Shown here one piece after another: positions 31,903-44,099 of a stretch of 64,000 nt of DNA (its first letter is position 1; every line of letters begins with the position of its first letter). Source of the DNA: Megamerina dolium (lineage: Eukaryota > Arthropoda > Insecta > Diptera > Megamerinidae); the NCBI GenBank assembly GCA_963854835.1, contig OY978527.1:22935557-22999556 (forward strand), in the 5' to 3' direction. Below the pieces are notes generated by a model that was not told the origin of the DNA, ran no database searches, and saw only the letters and a program-made list of their open reading frames with translations. A program made the position numbers and the translations under genes.

Positions 31903-34870
31903 ACTTACTTACTTACTTACTTATGTGGCCATAACAACCGAATATCGATTTAGGCCGAAAATAACATGCTTCGCCAGCCATCTCTGTTCTTTGCTAGTTG
32001 GCGCCAGTCAGAAATTCCAAGCGCCGTCAGGTTCTTCAGTGCCTGGTCCTTCCACCGCAGGTTTGGTCTTCCTCTTCTGCGTCGTCCTCCAGCGGGTTAC
32101 GAATATAACACCTTCTTAGCTGGAGCGTGTTCTTCCATTCGCTCGACATGACCTAGCCAGCGCAGCCGCTGGATTTTGATGCGCTTTACTATGTCAATAT
32201 CGGCATACAGCTCGTACAGCTCATGGTTGTACCTTATTCGGTACTCGCCACCAACGCAAATAGATCCAAAGATCCTGCGTAGGACTTTTCTCTCGAAAAC
32301 TCCAAGCATTCGCTCATCCGAGGTGGTAATTGTCCAGACTTCAGCGTCATATGTTAGGACAGGCATGATGAGAGACTTGTAGAGTGTAGTTTTCGTTCTT
32401 CGAGAGAGGGCTCGACTTCCCAATTGCTTACTCAGCCCAAAGTAACACCTGTTAGCAAGAGTTATCCTACGCATAATCTCCAAGCTGACGTCATTACTGC
32501 TGTTAATGCTGGTTCCAAGATAGACAAAGTCCCTTATTACTTCAAAAGCGTAGTTGTCAACAGTGATGTGCTGTCCAAGACTCCGGGACTGTTTGTTTGT
32601 TGACAATAGATACTTCGTCTTGCCCTCGTTCACCGTAAGACCCATTCGACGCGACTCTCTTTCCAACTCTGAGAATGCTGCACTGACTGCTCACGTGTTC
32701 ATGCCGATTATGTAAATATCGTCGGCATACGCTAACAACAGCAGCTCGTATTATTTTCTCCATAATAAGATTGAAGAAGTCGCACCATAACGAATCACCT
32801 TGTATGAAACCCCGTTCGGTACTAAATGGTGTGGAGAGGTCCTTCCCAATTTTCACTGCACAACAGGAGTTATGCAGTGTCATTCTACAAAGTCAAATGA
32901 GCTTTGCAGGAATACCGAACTTAGACATTGTTGCGTGGAGATAATCTCTTACCGGACTGTAAAAAGCGGCTTTATAATCAACAAATAGATGGTATGTGTC
33001 GATCTGTTTTTCTTGGGTCTTCTCCAGGATTTGGCGCAGTGTGAAAATCTGGTCGATGGTGGATTTACCAGGTCTGAAGCCACACTGATACGGTCCAATC
33101 AGGTTGCTGAGCATAGGCTTCAATCAATCACACAATACGCTCGATAGGACCTTGTATGCGATGCTCAGGAGACTGATTCCACGGTAGTTGGCGCAAATTA
33201 TGGGGTCTCCTTTTTTATGTACAGGACAGAGAACACTGAGCCTCCAATCATCAGGCATGCTTTCATCCGACCATATTCTGCTTATGAGCTGGTGCATGCG
33301 GGTGAGCAGCTCATCGCCTCGGGTCTTAAACAACTCGGCAGGCAGGCCATCGGCACCTGCAGCTTTGTTGTTCTTCAGCCTTAAAATGGCTGTTTCAACC
33401 TCGTCATAGTCGGGTGGTGGAACATCAACACCATCATCTGTAATCGGGGTTATCGGGCAATCTCCTCCACTGGCGGAATTGTTCGTAGCATCGCCATTCA
33501 GTAACGCGGAGAAGTGTTCCCTCCATAGGCTCAGTGCACTCTGGATATCTGTAACCTGATTCCCATTTCCACCACCACAAGAAGAGGCGCCGGGATTTAA
33601 ATCGCCACTCAGGCGCTTGAACTTTTCGAAGAATTTTCGAGTCTCATTCTTGTCGGTACACATCTCTATCTCCTCACACTCGCTTCTTTTTTGTTCTTTT
33701 TTCTTGCGCCTGAAAAGACGTCTCTCTGCACTCCTTTTCTCTCTGTACCGCTCTTTAACAACTCGCGTTGCGCCTGCACGCAGGGTTTTCTGTAGGCGGC
33801 GTCTTTTTCTGCGGTAGCGTCGCTATACTCCTGATCATACCACTCATTCCTCAGAGGCCGGGCCGATTACCTCCTCGGCAGCAGTAGTCATGGAGTGGGA
33901 TATATGTGTCCACCATGCGCATGTATCATCAAGTGGGGGAATGTTCTGCATAAGCAGATCGGATAGTCGAGTGGAAAATGCATCTGCTGTCTCTGGTGAT
34001 CGCAGCTTACTGACGTCGAGCTTTCTCTGTGTGGGACTTCTCTTGTTATTTGCGACACATAAACGTGTGCGCACCTTAGCTGCAACAAGGTAGTGATCCG
34101 GCACCACGGATCGATTTCAAGTCCATCACACTGGAAGCATGCCTTCCGTCAATCACCACATGATTAATTTGGTTTCTTGTACGTTGATCTGGAGACAGCC
34201 ATGTCGCTTTGTGGATGTCGAGATGCTGGAATCTGGTGCCACCAATTACCATGTTTCGTGCTGCGGCGAAGTCGATCAGCCTCATTCCGTTATCGGAGGT
34301 GTTCTGGTGGAGGCTGAACTTTCCGACAGTTGGTCCAAAGGTACCTTTCGTGCCCACCCTGGCATTAAAGTCGCCAAGCACGATTTTGATATCGTGGCGG
34401 GGGCAGCGGTCATAAGCTTCTTCGAGGCGCTGAAAGAAGCTCTCCTTGGTCACATTGTCCTTCTCATCCGTCGGAGCGTGGGCACATATAAGGCTGATAT
34501 TGAAGAATTTTGCCTTGATGCGGATTGTGGCCAGCCGTTCGTTCACAAGCGTGAACTGTGAGACAAGATGTCGTAGTCTCTTGCTGACCAAAAATCCACA
34601 TCGTAGTTCCTGCCTTTTAGCATGGAAACTGTAGTAAATGTCACAGGACGCTCTTTTGGAGCAGCCCTGTCCCGTCCATCGCATTTCCTGGAGAGCGGTG
34701 ATGTCAGCTCTGTATTTTTCGAGGACATCCACCAGCTGGATAGAGGCACCCTCCCTATAAAGGGACCGGACATTCCAGGTGCATATCCGTAAATCGTTGT
34801 CCTTTTTTCGTTTGCGGGGGTCGTCAACAAAAGCGGTAGTCCTTATCTGAGGCATTGCTGTTTTTTTCAT
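31903..34870 (-). pseudogene. RTE-like LINE, copy 1 (endonuclease-RT, with tail)
   Basis: Minus strand. The endonuclease (34870-34076, 264 codons) shows TWNVRSL, the catalytic LQEMRW, GDFNARVG and NQINHVV, where the usual Asp of NQIDH is Asn. The SDH-type end reads PDHYLVAAK in another frame. RT (33663-32557) has NNKAAGADGLPAEL, FRPGKSTIDQIF, FVDYKAAF and GFIQGDSLWCDF; the YADD box is at 32718-32729 but in a different frame. The C-terminal RLRWLGHVERM tail is at about 32150, then a short 3' UTR and a (TAAG)n tail at 31903-31923. At least four frameshifts or stops. Overall it resembles RTE/BovB-type LINEs (animal CFDP2-like endonucleases); the clade is inferred. Confidence 0.88.
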
Positions 34871-34949
34871 TGGGGGGGTTTTTTATGTGGCGGGTCTCAA
34901 ACCCAACGCACAACCTCTAACCGAGGAGATTTCGAGATTTTTGTTTATA

Positions 34950-35250
34950 TTTACAATAATTTGACGTGTTGTTGAAATTTCCCAAGCACATTCCAGTAGT
35001 CTATTCACAATAGTGCTGTTTTTTTACTTTCCAACACTATAACTCAGGTCGATTAAAATATAAGCCACTTCTTGAACTCGGTTAAAATAGACGATGTCGC
35101 TTATTTTTGTTGTTGCTTTGCATGCAGTTCGGCAAATAAGTCAGTGTTCTTTTGCAACTCGCGTGCAAAAGATTGCGGCTTATGTAGAATGAACGCTAAT
35201 GGTAATGTGCATATTTGCCCTCTTATGCATACATTAGGTTAGGTTAGATG
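34950..35250. other. Spacer between RTE and RNase H-LINE (unit 1)
   Basis: AT-rich, no coding; repeated at 39361-39661. On the minus strand the following LINE ends in TAACCTAACCTAATG, a likely 3' tail. Confidence 0.6.
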
Positions 35251-36902
35251 ATGCGGCCACCCCACCAAAGGGGACGCACTTAGGCCAAAAATGGGACCAT
35301 TGTGTTACGATACATCACTGATTTCCTAATGAATAGAGCAATGTCCCTGACATCTATGGCTGCAAGCTCAGTGGTATCTGTAAAAAAGGCACTCAGTAGA
35401 GTGTGCCTTCTGCGTGCCAAGGTGGGGCATCTACAAAGGAAGTGGTGAACAGTTTCCTTCTCTTCCTCGTCCTGGCAGCTGCAACAAAAATCGTTGGCCG
35501 GTAAATCAAACCTTACAGCATGCCTACCCACAAGCCAGAGGCCCGTGAGTACGGCAACTACATTACTGATAGTTTTCCTACTCATTGACAACAGTGAACG
35601 AGTTCTTCTACTGTCAAGAGTTGGCTAAACTTTCCTAGTAGTAACACAAGAGCTCTCATCCTGCCATCTTCTGTTGGCTATGGTGAGGTAATGTTGTGTG
35701 CCAAGAAGTTGCATGTTGCGAACGAAGTTCCTGTTTGATCTCTGGCAACCTAGTGCCCGTTCTCGCCAATTCATCTGCTTCACAGTTCCCTGGAATATCC
35801 CTATGCCCCGGTACCCATACAATGTGTACATTGTAGTACTTTGCTAGCTCGTTAAGAGCTAGCATTTAAGAGCAAGTGCCGATTTATCGAATGATCCTGG
35901 ATATATTGGAAAGATATTGTATTACAGCAAAGCCACATTGCCGCCTCCTTTATAGCCATAATATCGGCTTGAAAAACATTGCAAAAGTCGGGTATCGCAA
36001 CTTAAGATTAACGCATAAGGAATCAGAAAAGACCCCACCTCCTACCCTTCCCTCCAATTTGGAGCCATCTGTGTACTATTGTACAGATTGAACTCCAGTT
36101 TCGTTGACAATACCCCTATTCCATTCCTCCCTTGAGGGTATATGGGTTGTGAATCTATTGTCAAACTATGGTATAGTCGATGGCAATCAAAATTGTAGTG
36201 CACTCCCCCAGGATCCTTGAATGCTCGTATTCTCTTGGACCCCAGCGTGAAGCTATATTTAGCCTATTTTCTTATATAAGCGCTCTCTGCTTGCCAAATA
36301 AATCTACGGGGAGTAGAGCGAGTAGAGTGCTTTTGACGGGGTGATTCTTGGAGTGCCTGTCGTCAATACCCCAGAAGTCCTTTGAACCTTGCCTATTAGC
36401 CGTCTGTGTACCTCTTATTTAAGGATTACGACCAGACTATCGGTCGTAATCCTTGGTCTGACGACTGCAGTGTATAGCTATGATACGATTGTAGGACTCA
36501 TCCCTCATCTTTTACCTATGGCTTTCTTACAGGAATAGAGTGCTGCTGTTGCTTTACGAACCCTTTCCTCCGTGTTTGGTTTCCAACTTAGTTTTCTATC
36601 TAAAGTCATACCCAAGTACTTCGTATGTTCAATTAGCTTTAGACTAGTTCTCCCATTTCTAGGTAAGGTAAAAATAGGTATTTTATGCTTTCTAGTAAAG
36701 GAGACTAGCCAGACTAGAGTTTGAAGCCCATTTGGACAGAATTGATAAGGCATGGTTCATTACTTCGGTGAGTGTATTTAAATATTTTCCCGATGCCACA
36801 AGTGATACATCATCTACATAAGCATCGCTTTGCAGCCCATGGCCTGTAAAGATATGAGAACTTCATTGATGGTTAAGTTCCACAACCACGACATCACACC
36901 CC
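35230..36902 (-). pseudogene. RNase H-bearing LINE, 3' part (unit 1)
   Basis: Minus strand. The RT carries YVDD at 36809-36820, and the stretch TKYLGMTLDRKLSWKP follows (36753-36505). RNase H ends with VWVPGHRDIPGNCEADELA (about 35830). A C-terminal Cys/His cluster (CSCQDEEEKETVHHFLCRCP, 35591-35280) closes it. RNase H plus this zinc cluster points to the I, R1 or LOA groups, not Jockey. Frameshifts separate the parts. The 5' portion is cut at 36902, where the frame is joined to RTE sequence of unit 2. Confidence 0.85.
36421..36454. repeat. 13-bp perfect inverted repeat inside the RNase H-LINE
   Basis: AAGGATTACGACC (36421-36433) and its reverse complement (36442-36454) flank an 8-base loop in RT/RNase H linker sequence; repeated in unit 2 at 40832-40865. 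Probably a template-switch scar. Confidence 0.8.
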
Positions 36903-39281
36903 CATTACTGCTGTTAATGCTGGTTCCAAGATAGACAAAGTCCCTTATTACTTCAAAAGCGTAGTTGTCAACAGTGATGTGCTGTCCAAGACTCCGGGAC
37001 TGTTTGTTTGTTGACAATAGATACTTCGTCTTGCCCTCGTTCACCGTAAGACCCATTCGACGCGACTCTCTTTCCAACTCTGAGAATGCTGCACTGACTG
37101 CTCACGTGTTCATGCCGATTATGTAAATATCGTCGGCATACGCTAACAACAGCAGCTCGTATTATTTTCTCCATAATAAGATTGAAGAAGTCGCACCATA
37201 ACGAATCACCTTGTATGAAACCCCGTTCGGTACTAAATGGTGTGGAGAGGTCCTTCCCAATTTTCACTGCACAACAGGAGTTATGCAGTGTCATTCTACA
37301 AAGTCAAATGAGCTTTGCAGGAATACCGAACTTAGACATTGTTGCGTGGAGATAATCTCTTACCGGACTGTAAAAAGCGGCTTTATAATCAACAAATAGA
37401 TGGTATGTGTCGATCTGTTTTTCTTGGGTCTTCTCCAGGATTTGGCGCAGTGTGAAAATCTGGTCGATGGTGGATTTACCAGGTCTGAAGCCACACTGAT
37501 ACGGTCCAATCAGGTTGCTGAGCATAGGCTTCAATCAATCACACAATACGCTCGATAGGACCTTGTATGCGATGCTCAGGAGACTGATTCCACGGTAGTT
37601 GGCGCAAATTATGGGGTCTCCTTTTTTATGTACAGGACAGAGAACACTGAGCCTCCAATCATCAGGCATGCTTTCATCCGACCATATTCTGCTTATGAGC
37701 TGGTGCATGCGGGTGAGCAGCTCATCGCCTCGGGTCTTAAACAACTCGGCAGGCAGGCCATCGGCACCTGCAGCTTTGTTGTTCTTCAGCCTTAAAATGG
37801 CTGTTTCAACCTCGTCATAGTCGGGTGGTGGAACATCAACACCATCATCTGTAATCGGGGTTATCGGGCAATCTCCTCCACTGGCGGAATTGTTCGTAGC
37901 ATCGCCATTCAGTAACGCGGAGAAGTGTTCCCTCCATAGGCTCAGTGCACTCTGGATATCTGTAACCTGATTCCCATTTCCACCACCACAAGAAGAGGCG
38001 CCGGGATTTAAATCGCCACTCAGGCGCTTGAACTTTTCGAAGAATTTTCGAGTCTCATTCTTGTCGGTACACATCTCTATCTCCTCACACTCGCTTCTTT
38101 TTTGTTCTTTTTTCTTGCGCCTGAAAAGACGTCTCTCTGCACTCCTTTTCTCTCTGTACCGCTCTTTAACAACTCGCGTTGCGCCTGCACGCAGGGTTTT
38201 CTGTAGGCGGCGTCTTTTTCTGCGGTAGCGTCGCTATACTCCTGATCATACCACTCATTCCTCAGAGGCCGGGCCGATTACCTCCTCGGCAGCAGTAGTC
38301 ATGGAGTGGGATATATGTGTCCACCATGCGCATGTATCATCAAGTGGGGGAATGTTCTGCATAAGCAGATCGGATAGTCGAGTGGAAAATGCATCTGCTG
38401 TCTCTGGTGATCGCAGCTTACTGACGTCGAGCTTTCTCTGTGTGGGACTTCTCTTGTTATTTGCGACACATAAACGTGTGCGCACCTTAGCTGCAACAAG
38501 GTAGTGATCCGGCACCACGGATCGATTTCAAGTCCATCACACTGGAAGCATGCCTTCCGTCAATCACCACATGATTAATTTGGTTTCTTGTACGTTGATC
38601 TGGAGACAGCCATGTCGCTTTGTGGATGTCGAGATGCTGGAATCTGGTGCCACCAATTACCATGTTTCGTGCTGCGGCGAAGTCGATCAGCCTCATTCCG
38701 TTATCGGAGGTGTTCTGGTGGAGGCTGAACTTTCCGACAGTTGGTCCAAAGGTACCTTTCGTGCCCACCCTGGCATTAAAGTCGCCAAGCACGATTTTGA
38801 TATCGTGGCGGGGGCAGCGGTCATAAGCTTCTTCGAGGCGCTGAAAGAAGCTCTCCTTGGTCACATTGTCCTTCTCATCCGTCGGAGCGTGGGCACATAT
38901 AAGGCTGATATTGAAGAATTTTGCCTTGATGCGGATTGTGGCCAGCCGTTCGTTCACAAGCGTGAACTGTGAGACAAGATGTCGTAGTCTCTTGCTGACC
39001 AAAAATCCACATCGTAGTTCCTGCCTTTTAGCATGGAAACTGTAGTAAATGTCACAGGACGCTCTTTTGGAGCAGCCCTGTCCCGTCCATCGCATTTCCT
39101 GGAGAGCGGTGATGTCAGCTCTGTATTTTTCGAGGACATCCACCAGCTGGATAGAGGCACCCTCCCTATAAAGGGACCGGACATTCCAGGTGCATATCCG
39201 TAAATCGTTGTCCTTTTTTCGTTTGCGGGGGTCGTCAACAAAAGCGGTAGTCCTTATCTGAGGCATTGCTGTTTTTTTCAT
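36903..39281 (-). pseudogene. RTE-like LINE, copy 2, 3'-truncated at the duplication junction
   Basis: Same content as copy 1 from RT motif C (37129-37140) to the endonuclease start (39281-38487), but without the C-terminal tail and 3' UTR, which lie outside the duplicated unit. At 36902/36903 the RTE frame runs into the RT of the neighbouring LINE. This makes a chimeric open frame of 87 codons (37077-36814) with RTE residues followed by GGVMSWLWNL from the other element. Confidence 0.92.
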
Positions 39282-41313
39282 TGGGGGGGTTTTTTATGTG
39301 GCGGGTCTCAAACCCAACGCACAACCTCTAACCGAGGAGATTTCGAGATTTTTGTTTATATTTACAATAATTTGACGTGTTGTTGAAATTTCCCAAGCAC
39401 ATTCCAGTAGTCTATTCACAATAGTGCTGTTTTTTTACTTTCCAACACTATAACTCAGGTCGATTAAAATATAAGCCACTTCTTGAACTCGGTTAAAATA
39501 GACGATGTCGCTTATTTTTGTTGTTGCTTTGCATGCAGTTCGGCAAATAAGTCAGTGTTCTTTTGCAACTCGCGTGCAAAAGATTGCGGCTTATGTAGAA
39601 TGAACGCTAATGGTAATGTGCATATTTGCCCTCTTATGCATACATTAGGTTAGGTTAGATGATGCGGCCACCCCACCAAAGGGGACGCACTTAGGCCAAA
39701 AATGGGACCATTGTGTTACGATACATCACTGATTTCCTAATGAATAGAGCAATGTCCCTGACATCTATGGCTGCAAGCTCAGTGGTATCTGTAAAAAAGG
39801 CACTCAGTAGAGTGTGCCTTCTGCGTGCCAAGGTGGGGCATCTACAAAGGAAGTGGTGAACAGTTTCCTTCTCTTCCTCGTCCTGGCAGCTGCAACAAAA
39901 ATCGTTGGCCGGTAAATCAAACCTTACAGCATGCCTACCCACAAGCCAGAGGCCCGTGAGTACGGCAACTACATTACTGATAGTTTTCCTACTCATTGAC
40001 AACAGTGAACGAGTTCTTCTACTGTCAAGAGTTGGCTAAACTTTCCTAGTAGTAACACAAGAGCTCTCATCCTGCCATCTTCTGTTGGCTATGGTGAGGT
40101 AATGTTGTGTGCCAAGAAGTTGCATGTTGCGAACGAAGTTCCTGTTTGATCTCTGGCAACCTAGTGCCCGTTCTCGCCAATTCATCTGCTTCACAGTTCC
40201 CTGGAATATCCCTATGCCCCGGTACCCATACAATGTGTACATTGTAGTACTTTGCTAGCTCGTTAAGAGCTAGCATTTAAGAGCAAGTGCCGATTTATCG
40301 AATGATCCTGGATATATTGGAAAGATATTGTATTACAGCAAAGCCACATTGCCGCCTCCTTTATAGCCATAATATCGGCTTGAAAAACATTGCAAAAGTC
40401 GGGTATCGCAACTTAAGATTAACGCATAAGGAATCAGAAAAGACCCCACCTCCTACCCTTCCCTCCAATTTGGAGCCATCTGTGTACTATTGTACAGATT
40501 GAACTCCAGTTTCGTTGACAATACCCCTATTCCATTCCTCCCTTGAGGGTATATGGGTTGTGAATCTATTGTCAAACTATGGTATAGTCGATGGCAATCA
40601 AAATTGTAGTGCACTCCCCCAGGATCCTTGAATGCTCGTATTCTCTTGGACCCCAGCGTGAAGCTATATTTAGCCTATTTTCTTATATAAGCGCTCTCTG
40701 CTTGCCAAATAAATCTACGGGGAGTAGAGCGAGTAGAGTGCTTTTGACGGGGTGATTCTTGGAGTGCCTGTCGTCAATACCCCAGAAGTCCTTTGAACCT
40801 TGCCTATTAGCCGTCTGTGTACCTCTTATTTAAGGATTACGACCAGACTATCGGTCGTAATCCTTGGTCTGACGACTGCAGTGTATAGCTATGATACGAT
40901 TGTAGGACTCATCCCTCATCTTTTACCTATGGCTTTCTTACAGGAATAGAGTGCTGCTGTTGCTTTACGAACCCTTTCCTCCGTGTTTGGTTTCCAACTT
41001 AGTTTTCTATCTAAAGTCATACCCAAGTACTTCGTATGTTCAATTAGCTTTAGACTAGTTCTCCCATTTCTAGGTAAGGTAAAAATAGGTATTTTATGCT
41101 TTCTAGTAAAGGAGACTAGCCAGACTAGAGTTTGAAGCCCATTTGGACAGAATTGATAAGGCATGGTTCATTACTTCGGTGAGTGTATTTAAATATTTTC
41201 CCGATGCCACAAGTGATACATCATCTACATAAGCATCGCTTTGCAGCCCATGGCCTGTAAAGATATGAGAACTTCATTGATGGTTAAGTTCCACAACCAC
41301 GACATCACACCCC
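36903..41313. repeat. Tandem duplication unit 2 (4,411 bp)
   Basis: Starts CATTACTGCTGTTAATGC, as at 32492, immediately after unit 1. It ends in the CCCCC run at 41310-41314, where unit 1 passes into unit 2 but unit 2 continues as normal LINE sequence (TTGAGAGGTCCCC). Only one base (C) is shared at the breakpoints. I saw no difference between the units in the stretches compared. Confidence 0.97.
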
Positions 41314-42370
41314 CTTGAGAGGTCCCCTTAATCGCAAATCTACAAATGCATGTGGTACCCAATTTTGAGTTTATCACTCTTTGCTTTAACAACAGACTAA
41401 TGAATCTAATAATAGGTTCATCTACCTTAAGCATAGCTAGAGAGTTTTCTACTGCTTCTGGGTTTATGTTATTGAAAGCCCCCTCAATATCTAGTCTCAA
41501 CGGACTAGCCTTTGTTATATGCGTGTTGCAATGAAGAGATATTCTTAGTATCTATACAGCCTCTTAAGTGCACATCAAGTAGTCTTTCAGGGGTTTTCAA
41601 TAAGAAGGATGATAGACTTATAGGTCTGAAATCACTTGGCTTTGAGTAGGACATTTTTTCGCATTTAGGGATAAACACCACGTTTACTTTTAGCCATGTC
41701 TTGGGGACATAGCAAAGCCTTACGCATGCAGAGAAGATTACCTGCAACCATTGTGTTAGAATATCAACACACTTCTGCATGTCCGCAGGTATAATACCAT
41801 TAGGTCCTGGTGGCTTGAATGGTTTAAAATTATTTATCGCCCAATTAATCTTTGTTTTACTGATTATTTTGTGCGGGACGTCGTAGATAAATCTACTAGG
41901 ATTAACATTGGGAGTTCGGCCAGGGCTGTCCTCCAAACAGCCTGGAAAATGGGTATCAATTAGTACCCGATGAGTTTCCAGACTTGGAGTAGTCCAATCA
42001 CCATCCCACTTCATAATGAAGCTGGGTGTAACTCCATAATGATCTTTTTGCTTTCCTTACCGCCTTTTTAAACACTCGTAGGCTTTCCTTATATGGTTGC
42101 ATTGATTAGTGATTTCGGCTCGGTTGAATTGCTGTTGACACTCCTTCCTTAGAGTGATGATCTCTACCGACCTTTGATCTCTACCGACTCCTGCGACTCC
42201 TGCTTTTGCAGCCACATCCTCTTTGGACTTAGCTCCATTAACTTCAGCTGCTGCCTCTAATTTGAGGACTCCTGCTAAACTAATTAGCGGGACCCTCCGA
42301 ACATATCGGGAAATAATTTCTAGATATGATATTGTACTGTAAAGCTCATTTTCGTGAAACAAAATCATAT
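39641..42370 (-). pseudogene. RNase H-bearing LINE, longer copy (unit 2 plus unique 5' part)
   Basis: Unit 2 repeats the 3' part (zinc cluster 40002-39691, RNase H 40276-40067, RT thumb 41164-40916, YVDD 41220-41231). Beyond 41314 the element goes on uniquely: motif A (MRLDIEGAFNNINPEAV) and motif B (GTSQGGVMSWLWN) at 41500-41225, and the N-terminal RT (NFKPFKPPGPNGIIPADMQ, FRPISLSSFLLKTPERLLD) at 42014-41505. A pre-RT stretch lies at 42368-42057 (QQQFNRAEITNQCNHIRKAY). The endonuclease is missing, so the element is 5' truncated near 42.2-42.4 kb. Frames change at several points. Confidence 0.85.
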
Positions 42371-42489
42371 AATTTTACATCGAGCTATAAAACTCGACAC
42401 GGCACGACGCGATGAAGCGAATTTTCGTGTTTTCGTATTATATAAATTCGTTCACTCACGCTTTCATCAAATTGTGACTGAAAGTGTGA

Positions 42490-42920
42490 GTGTTACGTTT
42501 TTTGCTAGCGCTCGTACGTACTTGCCGCACACGAGAACATATGTATATTTGTCAAAAGTTATGCCCACGGTGGCAGCGGAGAAATCAGCTGTTCTCCATT
42601 CCTTATATACATTTACAATTTTATTTATGTTGTTCTATATTTAAACAATGTTTTAAACACACAATATTCATGATCAAATGACAAAAAAAAAATCCTAAGT
42701 TCTTAGTTCATTGCTTATATATTTACAGAAGTCTAATCTGGAAACCTTGTATACATAGAAAGCCTACAGCTTACACGGTTTTACGAAAAAAATCAAATTG
42801 ATTTTGCCGCTACATGCAAGGGGTACGCAGAGAGTTTTCGTTAACACGACATTCCCATAAGATAGGTCTGGTGAGTTGACACGGCCTGCGGTTTTACGTC
42901 TGTTAGTAGTTGAACCATTA
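42490..42920 (+). mobile_element. TIR element, older copy
   Basis: It shares, in the same order, TGTCAAAAGTTATGCCC (42551), GCGGAGAAATC, CATGATCAAAT, GTCTAATCTGGAA, ACACGGTTTTACG and TTCGTTAACACGACATTCCC (about 42836) with the copy at 43345-43880. Its ends are degenerate (GCTCGTACGTAC at the left, TTTTACGTCTGTTAGTAGTTG at the right). No coding capacity. Confidence 0.7.
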
Positions 42921-43344
42921 GGTATACACACGAAAATGCACACAACTGCACAACTGCAAGTTCTATTAATAGAACAATAAAAAAAAGACAAAAATAAAAA
43001 CGAAAAAAGAGGAAAATATTAATAAACAAATTAAGTTCGGGTAATGAGTGTAAAGCGCTCTCCCCTAAAATGCAAGCGCTCTTTGTTGGGTGCGAGCGCT
43101 TTAAGCTCTGAATGCAATATATCGCCATCTCCGTCAAGCAATTCAGTAAATCAATTAAGCGCAAAGCCTACCTTGCGCAATTTACGAGTGCACAACTTTC
43201 ATGGGGCAAGCAATGTATTTCGCCGCTCACTGATATTTCAAACTATCGGTCATTTGTAGGAATGACTCAAACAAGTACTGCAACAACAACAACAACAAAC
43301 ATCGTAACAACCAACTGTTTATACAATACATTCGATAAGCAATA
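42921..43344. other. Spacer between the two TIR-element copies
   Basis: No supported gene. It includes a short (CAA)n run near 43280-43310. Confidence 0.6.
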
Positions 43345-43880
43345 ATGGTGCAACTAGCCACGAACGTACCGCCCTTCCGTACCGCACATACGTAAGAACA
43401 AAAATTTGTCAAAAGTTATGCCCGTAGCGGCAACGGAGAAATCTACTGTTCTTTCTTGTATACATACATAGCCATGTTGCCATGTATCACTGTGCGTGCA
43501 TGCTTTTAATCACACACCATTTTCATGATCAAATTTCATAATATAGATGTTAAAAACTAAAAAAATAATTAATATAATTGAAGTATATTTTAATAAATAA
43601 CTAAACACGATGAGTGTTTTGATTAATTAAAAAAAAAACTAAATTTTCTTAGTTTATTTCTTATTTATTTATAAAAGTGTAATCTGGCAATCTTGTAAGC
43701 ATAAAGTGATCAGCTGACACGGTTTTACGTAAAAAAACAAATTGTTGTTGATTCTTCCGCTACGGGAAACGGCTGCGTCACCGTCATACGGTGGTGAGTT
43801 TTCGTTAACACGACATTCCCATAAGATAGGTCGTGTCAGCTGACACGTTTTACGATTTTACGTTCGTGGCTAGTTGCAGC
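43345..43880 (+). mobile_element. TIR element, better preserved copy (MITE)
   Basis: The ends are perfect 19-bp inverted repeats: GCAACTAGCCACGAACGTA at 43348 and its reverse complement near 43859-43877. The body matches 42490-42920 in order. It contains a 16-bp palindrome CGTGTCAGCTGACACG near 43830. Non-coding, about 530 bp. The superfamily cannot be fixed without a clear target duplication. Confidence 0.75.
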
Positions 43881-44099
43881 ATATCAGTAATGTCACTCAA
43901 TACACAGAAAAGACACGCCCAACTACTCAAATACTCACGATAACCGACTCAATCGAAAAAAAATCAAGCCATCCATTAGGAAAAAAGTCACCTAAGTTAT
44001 TAACACTATAATCAGAAAACACTAAGCGGTCAAGATCTAGATAATATACAGCAAAAAAAAAAAATGCGAAACAATATATAAGAATTGATTATTGGCTTG

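Larger units (their letters stand above)
32492..36902. repeat. Tandem duplication unit 1 (4,411 bp)
   Basis: The unit holds the RTE part from RT motif C upward, its endonuclease, a 300-bp spacer, and the 3' two thirds of the RNase H-bearing LINE. All open frames recur with identical translation 4,411 bp later. The sequence left of 32492 (...AGCTGACGT) continues the RTE normally, so unit 1 keeps the original left context. Confidence 0.97.

Noticed and set aside
34139..34561. 140-codon plus-strand frame (also at 38550)
   Set aside because: It is antisense to the RTE endonuclease, whose conserved motifs are on the minus strand.
31903..41313. Two independent RTE insertions
   Set aside because: The repeated unit also includes the spacer and the neighbouring LINE with the same offset of 4,411 bp, so it is one segmental duplication.
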